64,000 bases of DNA from Winogradskya consettensis (GCF_018332715.1 NZ_BOQP01000057.1:48852-112851), one strand, 5' to 3'. Counted from the first letter of the stretch, positions 17,309 to 26,010 are shown. The notes: generated from the letters alone by a model not told the origin. Made by a program: numbers and translations.

Positions 17309-18124
17309 TCACTGGGCAAACGTCGCGGCGAGCGATCCGAGCAGCGTCAGGGCCTGCGCGCTGCGGGAGCCGGGCTCGGCGTGGTAGACCACGAGCTGCT
17401 GGCCGGGCGACGACCGTACGTCGAACGCGTGCATCGCCAGCGTGAGCGGGCCGACCTGCGGATGGACCACGCGTTTGGTCTCCGCGGTCTTGCCCCGCGC
17501 GTCGTTGTGGGTCCAGAGCTCCCGGAACGCGTCGCTTTCCCCCGTCAGGGTGCGGATGACGCGATCGAGCACGGGGTCGTGCGGCGACGCCCCGGATGCC
17601 AGGCGCAGGCCGGAGGTCGTCGCCCGTGCCACCTCGGGCCAGTCCGGGTAGAACGCGTACGCCGACGGGTCCAGGAAGACCTTGAACGCGAGGTTCCCGA
17701 CCGGCCCGAACAGCGCCTCGCCGATCCGGTTCGCGGCGAGCACGTCGTACGCGCGGCCCAGCACGAGCGCCGGGTTGTCCGGCCACATGTCCATGAGCTG
17801 CCGCAGCTGCGGATCGATGTGCTCGGTGGCGTGCCCGGGATCCGCGCGGGGGCTCAGGCCGGCCAACCGATGCAGATGTGTACGCCCGTCCTCGTCCAGC
17901 CGCAGCGCGCGGCTGAGCGCGTCCAGCACCTGCACGGACGGGTGGCGCTCGCGGCCCTGCTCCAGGCGCACGTAATAGTCCGCGCTCACCCCCGCGAGCA
18001 GCGCGACCTCCTCCCGGCGCAGCCCGGGCACCCTGCGGACCCCGGAACTGATGACGCCGGCCTGTTCGGGCGTCACTCCGGCCCGCCGGCCGCGCAGGAA
18101 CTCACCGAGTGCGTTGGTGGTCAT
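17309..18124 (-). CDS. XRE-family regulator with MmyB-like ligand domain
   Basis: 271 residues from the ATG at 18124; the longer frame adds 11 residues without a better ribosome binding site. Residues about 1-75 are the XRE HTH with the class signature LGEFLRGRRAGVTPEQ, VPGLRREEVALLAGVSADYY, VRLEQGRERHPS. The C-terminal MmyB-like domain (about residues 105-270) has ALVLGRAYDVLAANRIGEAL and the terminal AEPGSRSAQALTLLGSLA. Known members sense fatty acids or control redox and antibiotic genes. The neighbouring genes are the sigma factor downstream and the divergent YVTN gene; no target is clear. A second member of this family sits at 52179. Confidence 0.9.
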   Translation of the reverse strand: MTTNALGEFLRGRRAGVTPEQAGVISSGVRRVPGLRREEVALLAGVSADYYVRLEQGRERHPSVQVLDALSRALRLDEDGRTHLHRLAGLSPRADPGHATEHIDPQLRQLMDMWPDNPALVLGRAYDVLAANRIGEALFGPVGNLAFKVFLDPSAYAFYPDWPEVARATTSGLRLASGASPHDPVLDRVIRTLTGESDAFRELWTHNDARGKTAETKRVVHPQVGPLTLAMHAFDVRSSPGQQLVVYHAEPGSRSAQALTLLGSLAATFAQ

Positions 18125-18304
18125 GTGCCGACGGTACGGCGATGGACCGCCCGTCATCCTGGGTGCGCCGCACCCACGCTGCGCCGGGGTCCATATCCAT
18201 CCATAGTGGTAACTGTTGTGGTCTGCCGTTCGCGTTTGGTGCCAAATTCGCTCAGAGGGTTTCCCTGGACCCCGTCATCACCGCATAGTGATCGAGGGGG
18301 CACT

Positions 18305-20044
18305 ATGAGTGAACATGATCTGCCACCGCAATTGTTGACCGAGATCGGCAGTCCGGCCCGGGAATCCCGTCTGACCGTTGTGGACGAACTGGCGCGATTC
18401 GCGGCGGGCGACGACCTCGCCATGGCGGCCGCCGCACGGCAGGCGCTGCTGCGCATGGCGGAGGACGACAGCCGCAGTGTGTCGGCTGCGGCCGTCGCCG
18501 GGCTCGAACGCACGGCTGTCCGGCTGAACCCGGAACGGGTCGACTTCGGGCAGGTGGCGTCCGGCGCGCCACAGCTGGTCGCCGACGTCCTGGTCAGTGG
18601 TCCACCGCTCGCGGTCGCTAACACCACGGTGACCGTGTCCGGCTCGGGCCTGCGCGCGATGATGGTCGGGCGCCGGCTGCGGGTGGTGTGGGAGCCGCAA
18701 TCGGACTGGCTGGACGGTTCGGTGACCGTACGCGGGCCGGCCGGCTGGGCCGACGTTCGCGTGACCGGCCAGCGGACGGCGACCGAGCCGACCCCGGCCA
18801 CCACCCGCAACCTCGGCGACGTCCCGGCGAGCCGGATGACCATGCTCTCGGGGACACCCGAGCCCCGGAGACGACGGCACCGGACCCGGGCCACCGCCCT
18901 CGCCGGGGGTCTGACGGCGTTCATCCTGCTCGGCGGCGCGGGGGTCGCGTGGGCCATGAACGGCAGCGGCGAGGGCGATCAGCAGACCGTCGCGCCGCAG
19001 CCCGCCCCCTCGGCCGGCGAGCACGACCACGCCACGACCGGGCCGGCTCCCGAGGCCGGCCCGCAGGTCGCGCCGCCTCTGGCCACGGCGACTCCGGGAC
19101 CTGCGGGTGTCAACCGCGTACCCCTCGCGCGAAGCGTCAAGAGCGTGGCCAAACCCGCGGCGATCGCCACCGTCGGGGTGGGCACCGAGCCGGAGGGCGT
19201 CGCCGTGTCGCCCGACAGCCGGACCGTCTACGTCGCCAACCAGCACTCCCACGTCCTGTCCGTGGTGAACGCCGCCAGCCGCAAGGTGACCTCCGTGCAG
19301 CTTCGCGCGACGCCCCGGTTCGTGGCGCTCGCGGGCGATGGCCGGCTTGTGTTCGTCTCGATGTACGAGGACGACAAGACGGGCAGCGGGGTCGCGGTCG
19401 TCGATGCCAAGTCGCTCGAGGTGGTGCGCTATCTGACGACCGGCGTGCAGCCGTACGCGCTGGCTGTCGGCCCGGACAACCGGGTCTGGGTGCCGATCCA
19501 CAGCAAGCAGTCGGTCGAGCTGTTCGCGGTCGGCGACCAGCGCCCCGAAGGCCGGATCATGGTCCCGCCCAACCCGCACGCCGTGGCGTTCTCCGCGGAC
19601 ACCATGCGCGCGTTCACGCCCAACCACGAGTCGAACGCCGTCGGCGTCATCGACATGCGTACGGACAAAGTGGTCAAGACCGTGCCCGTCAGCAAGGCGC
19701 CGCACAGCATCGCCGTCTCCCCGGACGGGAAGATCGTGCTGGTCGCGGGGTACGACGCGAACACCGCCGACATCATCGACGCGCGCACCCTCGAACGCCG
19801 CGGCCCGTTCAAGGTCGGCAACAAGCCGCAGAGCGTCGCGTTCGCCCCGGACGGCGCGCACGCGTACGTCGTGAACGAGGGGGACGGCACGGTGTCCGTC
19901 CTCGACGGCAAGACCGGCGAGGTCACCGCGACCGTCCGGGTGGGAGGCAGCCCCCGGGCGATCGCGGTGTCACCGGACGGGTCCTCCGCGTACGTGTCGA
20001 ACGGCAAGGACAACACCATCACCGTGCTCCGAGTGGGGGAATGA
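18305..20044 (+). CDS. Single-pass membrane protein with YVTN beta-propeller
   Basis: The ATG at 18305 follows a GAGGGGG box; the much longer open frame upstream is antisense to the XRE gene. The 579-residue protein has a cytoplasmic N-terminus with short helical repeats (RLTVVDELARFAAGDDLAMA, AARQALLRMAEDDSRSVSAA), a beta region, one membrane segment at about residues 197-220 (ALAGGLTAFILLGGAGVAWA) and a Pro/Ala-rich stem. From about residue 285 there are six or seven propeller repeats of the YVTN type (GVAVSPDSRTVYVANQHSHV, SIAVSPDGKIVLVAGYDANT, AIAVSPDGSSAYVSNGKDNT). The propeller is outside the cell and probably binds a partner or surface polymer. It is coupled to the transporter gene 4 nt downstream. 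Confidence 0.85.
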   Translation: MSEHDLPPQLLTEIGSPARESRLTVVDELARFAAGDDLAMAAAARQALLRMAEDDSRSVSAAAVAGLERTAVRLNPERVDFGQVASGAPQLVADVLVSGPPLAVANTTVTVSGSGLRAMMVGRRLRVVWEPQSDWLDGSVTVRGPAGWADVRVTGQRTATEPTPATTRNLGDVPASRMTMLSGTPEPRRRRHRTRATALAGGLTAFILLGGAGVAWAMNGSGEGDQQTVAPQPAPSAGEHDHATTGPAPEAGPQVAPPLATATPGPAGVNRVPLARSVKSVAKPAAIATVGVGTEPEGVAVSPDSRTVYVANQHSHVLSVVNAASRKVTSVQLRATPRFVALAGDGRLVFVSMYEDDKTGSGVAVVDAKSLEVVRYLTTGVQPYALAVGPDNRVWVPIHSKQSVELFAVGDQRPEGRIMVPPNPHAVAFSADTMRAFTPNHESNAVGVIDMRTDKVVKTVPVSKAPHSIAVSPDGKIVLVAGYDANTADIIDARTLERRGPFKVGNKPQSVAFAPDGAHAYVVNEGDGTVSVLDGKTGEVTATVRVGGSPRAIAVSPDGSSAYVSNGKDNTITVLRVGE

Positions 20045-20048
20045 GCAG

Positions 20049-21512
20049 ATGACCTCCGCAGGCTGGATCGCCCTGGCGATCTCCATCTTCGGCGCCTTCG
20101 CCTACGCCGCGGGCTCGATCCTGCAGGCGGTCGGCGCCCGGCGCAGCGTCAACACGGTCAAGACCCTGGGCCACCCGCTCTACCTCATCGGCGTCACCCT
20201 CGACATGGCCGCCTGGGTCGGCTCGATGGTCGCCCTGGGCACCCTCGCCGTCTACCTCGTCGAGTCCGTGCTCGCCAGCTCCCTGGCCCTGACCGTGCTC
20301 GCCGCGCGCATCTTCCTCAAGTCCCACCTGCGCAACCGCGACATCGTCGCCGTCGCCGTCTCCATCGCCGCCCTGACGGTGATAGCGATGTCGGCCGGCC
20401 CGCAGGAGGCCGTCGCGGCGTCGACGGGCCTGCGCATCGGCTTCCTCTCCGCCGCCGTCATGCTGGCCGGGATCGGCTGGGCCGCTGCCCGGGCCGCCCC
20501 GCCCGGGGTCGTCGCGGCGATCGCGGGTCTCTCCCTCGGCGGTGCCGCGGTGGCCGGTCGCGCGCTGCCCGTCCCCGACCAGCCGATGGCGGACATCCCC
20601 GCCACGCTGCTGAGCGTGGCGACCGAACCGCTCACCTGGGCGCTGGTCACCTTCGGCGTCTCGGGCATGGTGCTCTACACCCATGCGCTGCAGAAGGGTC
20701 AGGTAGGACCGGTCACCGCGGTGCTCTGGATCGCGGAGGTGATCGCGCCGTCCGCCGTCGCCCTGGCCCTGCTCGGCGACACCGTGCGCGCCGGGTGGGA
20801 ACTGCCCGCGGCGCTGGCGGCCCTGGTCACCGTCGGCGCGGCGGTGATGCTCGCCACCGCACCGGCCACCGACGCGACCGCCCGGCCGCAGGAAGCTCTC
20901 CCTGCCGCACCGGCACGGCCCGCGCTGTCCCGGGCACCGCAGCGGGCGGTTGCCGCGGGCACGGTGGCCACAGCCGACGGTGGCCGGTTCGCTCCCCGCG
21001 GCGCGCCCGGCGTGTTCGCCGCCGCGACCGCTTCCGCGCGGCAGCCGGACATGTTCGCCGCCGCGACCGCTTCCGCGCGGCGGCCTGACGTGTTCGCCGC
21101 CGCGGAGCCGACCGGGCCGATCAGGCCGCCGCACCCCGCCGGCGGTCACGTGTTCGCCCAGCGGGAACCCACGCAGGACCTGCGGGAGCTGCCCGACGTG
21201 CCCGTGCACGACCCGGCCGAAGGACCGCCCCGCACGCACGCCGAGCACCGGGTCATCTGGTGGGGCGCGCCGCCGATCTGGACCCCTCCGGCGCGCCCGG
21301 GAGCAGCGGCCATCGAAGCCGGCCGGCAGCCTGTGCCGGAGCTGACCTGGAGCCCGCCCACCGTCCAGCCGATGTGGACGGACCCGCAGCCCGCCGACTC
21401 CGACGCCATCATGGTTTCGGGCGAGGCTGTGCAGGAACTGCGGTGGGAAGACGTACGGGCCTTTGCAGTCGAGCCGGTGAAGGCCCGCCGACGTCCGTGG
21501 GACGACGCGTGA
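20049..21512 (+). CDS. DMT-superfamily-like membrane protein with long Pro/Ala-rich tail
   Basis: 487 residues. Residues 1-280 have about nine or ten membrane segments in the drug/metabolite-transporter pattern (ISIFGAFAYAAGSILQAVGA, LGTLAVYLVESVLASSLALT, VTAVLWIAEVIAPSAVALAL, LLGDTVRAGWELPAALAALV). The remaining 200 residues are a soluble, low-complexity tail with Trp/Pro patches (LTWSPPTVQPMW, VIWWGAPPIW) and a 13-residue tandem repeat. The tail is not part of the usual family and suggests an interaction platform. It starts 4 nt after the YVTN gene, so the two probably work together. Substrate unknown. Confidence 0.75.
   Translation: MTSAGWIALAISIFGAFAYAAGSILQAVGARRSVNTVKTLGHPLYLIGVTLDMAAWVGSMVALGTLAVYLVESVLASSLALTVLAARIFLKSHLRNRDIVAVAVSIAALTVIAMSAGPQEAVAASTGLRIGFLSAAVMLAGIGWAAARAAPPGVVAAIAGLSLGGAAVAGRALPVPDQPMADIPATLLSVATEPLTWALVTFGVSGMVLYTHALQKGQVGPVTAVLWIAEVIAPSAVALALLGDTVRAGWELPAALAALVTVGAAVMLATAPATDATARPQEALPAAPARPALSRAPQRAVAAGTVATADGGRFAPRGAPGVFAAATASARQPDMFAAATASARRPDVFAAAEPTGPIRPPHPAGGHVFAQREPTQDLRELPDVPVHDPAEGPPRTHAEHRVIWWGAPPIWTPPARPGAAAIEAGRQPVPELTWSPPTVQPMWTDPQPADSDAIMVSGEAVQELRWEDVRAFAVEPVKARRRPWDDA
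21012..21104 (+). repeat. 39-bp in-frame tandem repeat in the transporter tail
   Basis: Two nearly identical 39-bp units (21012-21050, 21051-21089) plus a 15-bp partial third encode VFAAATASARQPD, MFAAATASARRPD and VFAAA. The repeat keeps the frame, so copy number could vary without inactivating the gene. Confidence 0.8.
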
Positions 21513-21515
21513 CCG

Positions 21516-21893
21516 TCAGCCGCCGATGACGATGGAGTCGACCCGGTCGGGGTAGAACGCCACGTGGTCCTTGATCTCGGCCACGGCGTCGTGCGGGTGC
21601 TCGTACACCCAGATGGCGTCCACGGAGCGCTCGCCGCCCGCCGGGACGGAGTAGTAACTGGCGTCGCCCTTGAAGGGGCAGTAGCTGCTCGTCCCGGTGC
21701 GGGTGAGCAGCGCGGTGTCGACGTCGGTCAGCGGGATGTACTGCACCGCCGGGTACGTCGACTCCTGCAGGGTGAGCGCATTGGTGCTGTCGGCGACGAC
21801 CTTGCCGGCCACCGTCACCACCACCCGCTGCGGCGTCGGGGTCACGGTGATGGGGTGGTCCGGGCCGGGCTGCAGGACGGGCTTGTCGGCCAT
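21516..21893 (-). CDS. DUF427 domain protein
   Basis: 125 residues from the ATG at 21893, which has an AGAAGG box; the extension to 21980 is rejected for lack of family similarity. It carries the DUF427 hallmarks: VVVTVAGKVVADSTNALTLQ, YPAVQYIPLTDVD, TSSYCPFKGDASYYSVPAGG and IWVYEHPHDAVAEIKDHVAF. The fold is a small beta-tent with a possible ligand pocket around the YCPFKGxA motif. Function is unknown across the family. It is divergent from the YbaK gene and convergent with the transporter gene, whose stop lies only 4 nt away. Confidence 0.92.
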   Translation of the reverse strand: MADKPVLQPGPDHPITVTPTPQRVVVTVAGKVVADSTNALTLQESTYPAVQYIPLTDVDTALLTRTGTSSYCPFKGDASYYSVPAGGERSVDAIWVYEHPHDAVAEIKDHVAFYPDRVDSIVIGG

Positions 21894-21980
21894 GACGACC
21901 TTCTTTCTGTACGCGGACAGGTCTGCGACTGAGTTCAAGGACACCCGCCGGAAAATATTCCACGGAGATATCGTGATCAC

Positions 21981-22439
21981 GTGTCGTCAGCCCTCACCGC
22001 CGTGTCAGCAGCCGGACTCGACCACCGCGTCGTGACCCACGGCCCGGTCAGCAGCGTCACCGAGGCCGCCGAGGCCCAGGGCGTCGAGATCCAGGACCTC
22101 GTCAAGAGCCTGGTGGTCCGCCGCGCCGCCGACGACTACCTGTTCGTCCTCGTGCCCGGCGACCGGCAGATCTCCTGGCCGAAACTCCGCACCCTGCTCG
22201 GGGTCAACCGCCTCTCCATGCCCGACGCCGCCACCGCGAAGGACGTAACGGGCTACGAGCGCGGCACGATCACCCCGTTCGGCTCCCTGCGCCCCTGGCC
22301 GGTGATCGCCGACGAGCGCCTGCGCGGCCGCACCATCAGCCTCGGCGCCGGCGTCCGCGGCAAGGCCCTGCAAGTCGCCGCCGACGACACAGTCGCCGCC
22401 TTGAGCGCCACCTGGGCAGACGTCACCGATTCAGCCTGA
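21981..22439 (+). CDS. ybaK: YbaK/EbsC-type aminoacyl-tRNA deacylase
   Basis: 152 residues from a GTG start. It has the YbaK/ProX editing fold: GVEIQDLVKSLVVRRAADDY with the conserved Lys of LVKSLV, LFVLVPGDRQISWPKL, AKDVTGYERGTITPFGSLR and ADERLRGRTISLGAGVRGKA. Known members hydrolyse mischarged Cys-tRNA(Pro) or related species. The key Lys and the GxxxP loop are present, so it is probably active; which mischarged tRNA it edits cannot be told. It reads away from DUF427 and is followed by a short HhH gene 22 nt after its stop. Confidence 0.88.
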   Translation: MSSALTAVSAAGLDHRVVTHGPVSSVTEAAEAQGVEIQDLVKSLVVRRAADDYLFVLVPGDRQISWPKLRTLLGVNRLSMPDAATAKDVTGYERGTITPFGSLRPWPVIADERLRGRTISLGAGVRGKALQVAADDTVAALSATWADVTDSA

Positions 22440-22461
22440 CCCGTCCATTACCGTGCCCGTC

Positions 22462-22656
22462 ATGGCAACTTCTCTCGACGAACTCCCCAGAATCGGCGCA
22501 CCGGCCACCCGCGCCCTGCACAGCGCCGGCCACATGACACTGCGCGACCTCGCCGGCGTCCCGAAGTCACAGGTCGCCGCGCTGCACGGCATGGGCCCCA
22601 AAGCCCTCGGCATCATCGAGGCCGCACTAGCGGAACACAACCTCGCCCTCTCCTGA
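22462..22656 (+). CDS. Small helix-hairpin-helix protein
   Basis: 64 residues (67 if the GTG at 22453 is used). Almost the whole protein is one helix-hairpin-helix domain: DELPRIGAPATRALHSAGHM, TLRDLAGVPKSQVAALHGMG then PKALGIIEAALAEHNLAL. Both hairpins (RIGAPA and GMGPKA) are intact. This matches single-domain actinobacterial proteins resembling the RNA polymerase alpha C-terminal domain or HhH_5. It probably binds DNA or a protein partner without enzymatic activity. It may be cotranscribed with ybaK. Confidence 0.75.
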   Translation: MATSLDELPRIGAPATRALHSAGHMTLRDLAGVPKSQVAALHGMGPKALGIIEAALAEHNLALS

Positions 22657-22769
22657 CAACCCCACCGCGCCCGAGAAGTTGATCGGAAGAGACGACACTG
22701 GACGAGGCAGTCATACACCACCGTGAACAATGGGCGGCGGCCCCCGCCGTACGAGGAAAGGTCTTGATC

Positions 22770-23246
22770 ATGGGTTGGAACACCTCGGTGCTCTTCCGTC
22801 AGGACGTGACGGTGGACGAGGCTGTGGACGACCTCGCCATCACTGATTTCAGCGGCGAACTGGTCGGAGCCGACCAGGCTACGAGCGCCCTCAAGCCCGA
22901 CGCCCTCTATGCCGCCGAGTCGGATGGCTGGGTGCAGGTCTGGAACCCGATGATGGATGTCGTCATGGGCTGGGAGCCGACCGACCAGGCCAACGCTTTG
23001 ATGGTCTTCTTCAGCAGCGTTTCGAGCACATACGGCTTCACACTGTTCACGCATGGCGAACGCGCCCGGCATTACGTCTACGCCGACGGTGTGGCAGTCG
23101 AGGACGAAGGAACCCCACTGCCGGTCGAGGCCGATATCGCCCTGCCGTCCTGGGGTCCCGACGAGGACTTCCTGTGGTCGATCATCACGGCAGTCACCGG
23201 TCTCCGGTACGACGAAGAGCTGCAGTACCGCGTCTACCCAGTGTGA
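22770..23246 (+). CDS. Hypothetical acidic protein
   Basis: 158 residues. I chose the ATG at 22770 because GAGGAAAGG lies 8 nt upstream; a TTG at 22764 is also in frame. The protein is acidic and rich in aromatic residues (MGWNTSVLFRQDVTVDEAVD, GWVQVWNPMMDVVMGWEPTD, DEDFLWSIITAVTGLRYDEE). It has no membrane segment or signal. The pattern resembles small orphan proteins found near mobile or toxin-immunity loci, where acidic immunity proteins are common, but I recognise no family and see no toxin next to it. Codon use is actinobacterial, which supports real coding. Confidence 0.7.
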   Translation: MGWNTSVLFRQDVTVDEAVDDLAITDFSGELVGADQATSALKPDALYAAESDGWVQVWNPMMDVVMGWEPTDQANALMVFFSSVSSTYGFTLFTHGERARHYVYADGVAVEDEGTPLPVEADIALPSWGPDEDFLWSIITAVTGLRYDEELQYRVYPV

Positions 23247-23420
23247 CGGACCATCGCTGGCCATCGCTCACGACCAGCGGCAGAACAGTGTGCGGCGGGG
23301 GGCGTTGAGCCTGCCGGTATGCGCGCTGAACGTGGGCCGTGCGCGTATCGGACCCCTCGCGGCCGGCGTCGCTGCCATGATCGGGCGGATGCGGACCGGT
23401 TCAGACGACGGAGAGGCCAG

Positions 23421-23828
23421 TTGCGACGCTACAACTGCCGATGCGGGAAGAAGCGGTATCGAAATGAACAGGCCGCTCTGAACGCGGCGGCTCGCGACCA
23501 GGACACGCACGGGGAGGAGCCCGCGGTCTATCGCTGCCCGGGCGGGCTGGCCTGGCATCTGAGCGCGCACGGGTTCACGCCGGAGGCTCTGCCGACAGTG
23601 GGGCGCCGGCTCGCGTACGCGCTGCTGAAGGGCGGCGTGATCAAGCTGGACGATTTCGCGCGTCCGCGACGCGTCCGGCAGTGCGCGCAGCAGATGATCG
23701 GGCTGAGGTTGGCGCTGCCCACGGATGCCGACGGGCTGCGGGCAGGCGACCGTACGGGGCTGAGCCGGGTGGTACAGATCGGCCTGGACGGCTACGCAGA
23801 GGAGCAGTCACGCCCACCTGCGACGTAA
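23421..23828 (+). CDS. Hypothetical protein with Cys-rich N-terminus
   Basis: 135 residues if the TTG at 23421, preceded by GGAGAGG, is the start; upstream in-frame sequence is Arg-rich and looks non-coding. The first 40 residues (RRYNCRCGKKRYRNEQAALN, AVYRCPGG) place a C-x-C pair and one further Cys as in phage-type or recombination-linked zinc-ribbon proteins, although only three cysteines are present. GLAWHLSAHGF resembles small proteins that recognise nucleic acid. The C-terminal half is helical (RRLAYALLKGGVIKLDDFAR). I do not recognise the family. It lies in the orphan-gene stretch at 22.7-26 kb. Confidence 0.55.
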   Translation: MRRYNCRCGKKRYRNEQAALNAAARDQDTHGEEPAVYRCPGGLAWHLSAHGFTPEALPTVGRRLAYALLKGGVIKLDDFARPRRVRQCAQQMIGLRLALPTDADGLRAGDRTGLSRVVQIGLDGYAEEQSRPPAT

Positions 23829-23904
23829 CCACTCTCGTTCAGCGTTTGTCGCACACCGCAACCCTGGAACCGCGATCTGCCACCCGCCCTGAGCCCAAGG
23901 TCGG

Positions 23905-24729
23905 ATGCCGGTCGCCGCGCGCGATCGGCGGCAGATCAGTGAGTTGATCTCGTGGTGGGAAGCTGCTTGGCTCGGTTACGTGAGTGCAGCTGAAGATCTG
24001 ACAGTAGCCGTCCAGCCGAAGGCGGTGGTGGTTGGCGCAGGTGAGTGGTTGGGAAGGGCCTTGGAGCCGACGGGCTTCCGATGGATACCTGGTCGGATGC
24101 GGTTGGAGCGCCGCGTCGGGGTCCTTGTGCATCAGGTTCACCTGCAGGCCAGCCGCTACAACCGAGCGGACGAGTGCGTCAGGGTCGGCACGATGCTCAA
24201 TGTGCGTGACGGAGTTCTGCGGAAGTGGCGTCGAGGCAACCCAGAATCTGTAGTGCCTCCCGCCGACGACTTCGTCTGTGGTCACCTCTTGGGTTACGCC
24301 TCCGGACGGGCTGGCGGTTACCTGTACGGCGACGCCTCGGATGGCGACATCGACCTGACGGATCTCAGGATGCGGCGGCAGCGTCTAGAAATCTTCGCCG
24401 ACATGTTCAGGCAGGCGGTACTGCCTTGGTTCGACGAGGCCAGCGACCCGGAACGAGTCGCCACCTCGAGAGCCGGCGACTACACCAATCGCCCGTCCGC
24501 ACTGGTTGAGTGGCTGGCCAGCCGTGATCGCGTAGCGCAGATCGGCACGTACGTCCACCGCTATCTGGCCCGCACGCCCAGCGCTCAGCAGCGATACGAG
24601 GCGGGGCGAGCCAAAGGTGAGGCCGGCTTGCCGCATGCCGAACTCCAAGGCGGGGACATGGCTGAAGAGCTCGGCTGGTCGGTAGCGAAGCTGACGCCCC
24701 TCGCTATAGGTGCGCGATCAGCGGCATGA
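23905..24729 (+). CDS. DUF4304-like protein
   Basis: 274 residues from the ATG at 23905 with an AAGG box 4 nt before it. Residues about 50-115 fit DUF4304: LEPTGFRWIPGRMRLERRV, VLVHQVHLQASRYNRADE and VRVGTMLNVRDGVLRKW, the pattern of a growing tip GF-x-R followed by a QxS strand. The rest is helical with no motif that I know. DUF4304 proteins are single-gene orphans often found in polymorphic-toxin or defence neighbourhoods, as putative immunity proteins. No toxin gene is visible here. Base composition is slightly less G+C-rich than the flanking genes, consistent with transfer. Confidence 0.6.
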   Translation: MPVAARDRRQISELISWWEAAWLGYVSAAEDLTVAVQPKAVVVGAGEWLGRALEPTGFRWIPGRMRLERRVGVLVHQVHLQASRYNRADECVRVGTMLNVRDGVLRKWRRGNPESVVPPADDFVCGHLLGYASGRAGGYLYGDASDGDIDLTDLRMRRQRLEIFADMFRQAVLPWFDEASDPERVATSRAGDYTNRPSALVEWLASRDRVAQIGTYVHRYLARTPSAQQRYEAGRAKGEAGLPHAELQGGDMAEELGWSVAKLTPLAIGARSAA

Positions 24730-25033
24730 GAGCGTGCCGCCGGAATAGTGGTTGAAGATCGGTTTGTTGCTCGATCGCGGCAGGGTTGCGGTCATTGCTG
24801 AGGCGAAGTGCGGTATGGGCGGGGCCTCGCGAAGAAGACGCGCAGGATTTCCTCCGTTACGCAGGAATGCTGCCCGTGTCCGGCTTGTACGCGTAGAGCC
24901 GCCACGTCGCCCATGTCGCGTCCATTCACGCCGGACTCGCCACCGGTCGTGGACTTTGGTTGAGTGCTTTCACGTGCGCGCGTTGCTTGTCGTGTCACGC
25001 CCTGGGTGTGACGCAGAGTCCGGTGTTTGTTGG
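24730..25033. other. Intergenic stretch without convincing genes
   Basis: I see no ORF with actinobacterial codon usage, no clear hairpin and no repeat. The open frames on both strands are interrupted or have mixed third positions. Confidence 0.5.
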
Positions 25034-25423
25034 TTAGTAGGCGGCGGCGTACTTCACCAGCCAGCGGTTGGTGAACCGGCTCCAGTCGAACAGGTCACCG
25101 GCGGCGCGTCTGCGGTCACGTTCATGGTCGGCGGTGGCCTGTGCCCGGTGGGAGTTTGCCTCACGGAACAACGCTCGTGCGGCCTCGATCCAGATCAGCT
25201 TGCCGTCCGGTGTCCGGGCTTCGGGAGAGTCGTGCCGCAAGCGGGTGGTGTGGCCGAGAGCTTTTCCGAAGGCCCGCCGAACCTTGTGCTCGCGCCGGAA
25301 CTCTTCGGTTGCCGCGGAGTAGTTCCGGCGCCGTGTCGGGTCACGCATCCACGCCAGTTCAACGGTCGTGAAGATCTCCAGCTGAGCGTATTTCATTTCT
25401 TTATTGTTCTCAGGGTGTTTCAT
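25034..25423 (-). CDS. Hypothetical basic protein
   Basis: 129 residues from the ATG at 25423; an alternative ATG at 25396 gives 120 residues (MKYAQLEIFTTVELAWMRDP). The protein is highly charged and helical (TRRRNYSAATEEFRREHKVR, ANSHRAQATADHERDRRRAA, GDLFDWSRFTNRWLVKYAAA). It has no membrane segment. The composition and the aromatic C-terminus suggest a nucleic-acid or protein-binding role, but I recognise no family. The 5' region is unusually AT-rich for this genome (TTTCTTTATTG), which fits recent acquisition. Confidence 0.55.
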   Translation of the reverse strand: MKHPENNKEMKYAQLEIFTTVELAWMRDPTRRRNYSAATEEFRREHKVRRAFGKALGHTTRLRHDSPEARTPDGKLIWIEAARALFREANSHRAQATADHERDRRRAAGDLFDWSRFTNRWLVKYAAAY

Positions 25424-25920
25424 GATCGGAAGGGTGGGTGTGCCATTGTCGGGTTGAGGGGGATCACACGAATTTGAATGGCGGATAGCGAGTATTCGGA
25501 TAGCCATGAAGTTGTGGTGGATGGATCCCGGGAGGCGATTCTCGTGCTCAGCGCGCCACGAGTTCGTTGGCCGTCTTGTTGTCGTCGGCAGATCCGGGCA
25601 CTTGTGCCTCGAGAGGTATCTTGATTGTTTGCGCGCAGTGTGAGCGGGCCCGCGAGCGACCGTCGCCGTAACGGAGTCGTCCGGGTCCGCGAGTGGTGCC
25701 GGTCCCTACGAACATTGCGGCACTGGGTGCTGGACAACCTGGCGCCGAAGCCGCGAACGAAGCCACCTCTTCGTTCGCGGACACCTTCCAGGCGTGACGG
25801 CTCACTCTGTGTCGTCGAATTGCTGCCCAGGGTCGGTGATGGCCTCCTGCCGCCGTCACCCACGACCGCTCAAAACCCACGGGCCACTCACATCGTTCCC
25901 CGGCATCAAGCGCACTCACA
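25424..25920. other. Intergenic stretch without convincing genes
   Basis: Begins AT-rich behind the 25034 gene and becomes G+C-rich toward the tandem repeats at 25921. Open frames exist on both strands, but none has a ribosome binding site, consistent third-position G+C or recognisable motifs. Confidence 0.5.
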
Positions 25921-26010
25921 CCAGGCCCCCGCACCAGGCCCCCGCACCAGGGCCCCCGCACCAGGGCCCCCGCATCAGGTCGGCCCGTGTCAGGCCGGCC
26001 CGTGTCAGGC
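25921..26010. repeat. Short tandem repeats downstream of the DeoR gene
   Basis: Four units built on CCAGGCCCCCGCA (13, 13, 14 and 14 bp) run from 25921 to 25974, followed by two 15-bp-spaced copies of GGCCCGTGTCAGG to 26010. The array ends 8 bp before the DeoR stop codon on the other strand. Confidence 0.75.

Noticed and set aside
17306..18304. Long upstream extension of the YVTN gene frame
   Set aside because: It is antisense to the XRE gene, has Arg/Pro-rich shadow composition, and a good start with GAGGGGG exists at 18305.
24752..25477. Plus-strand 241-residue frame across an otherwise empty stretch
   Set aside because: No ribosome binding site, mixed third positions, and it overlaps the better-supported minus-strand gene at 25034.
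25548..25961. Minus-strand 137-residue frame
   Set aside because: It starts in tandem repeats and shows no motif or coding bias.
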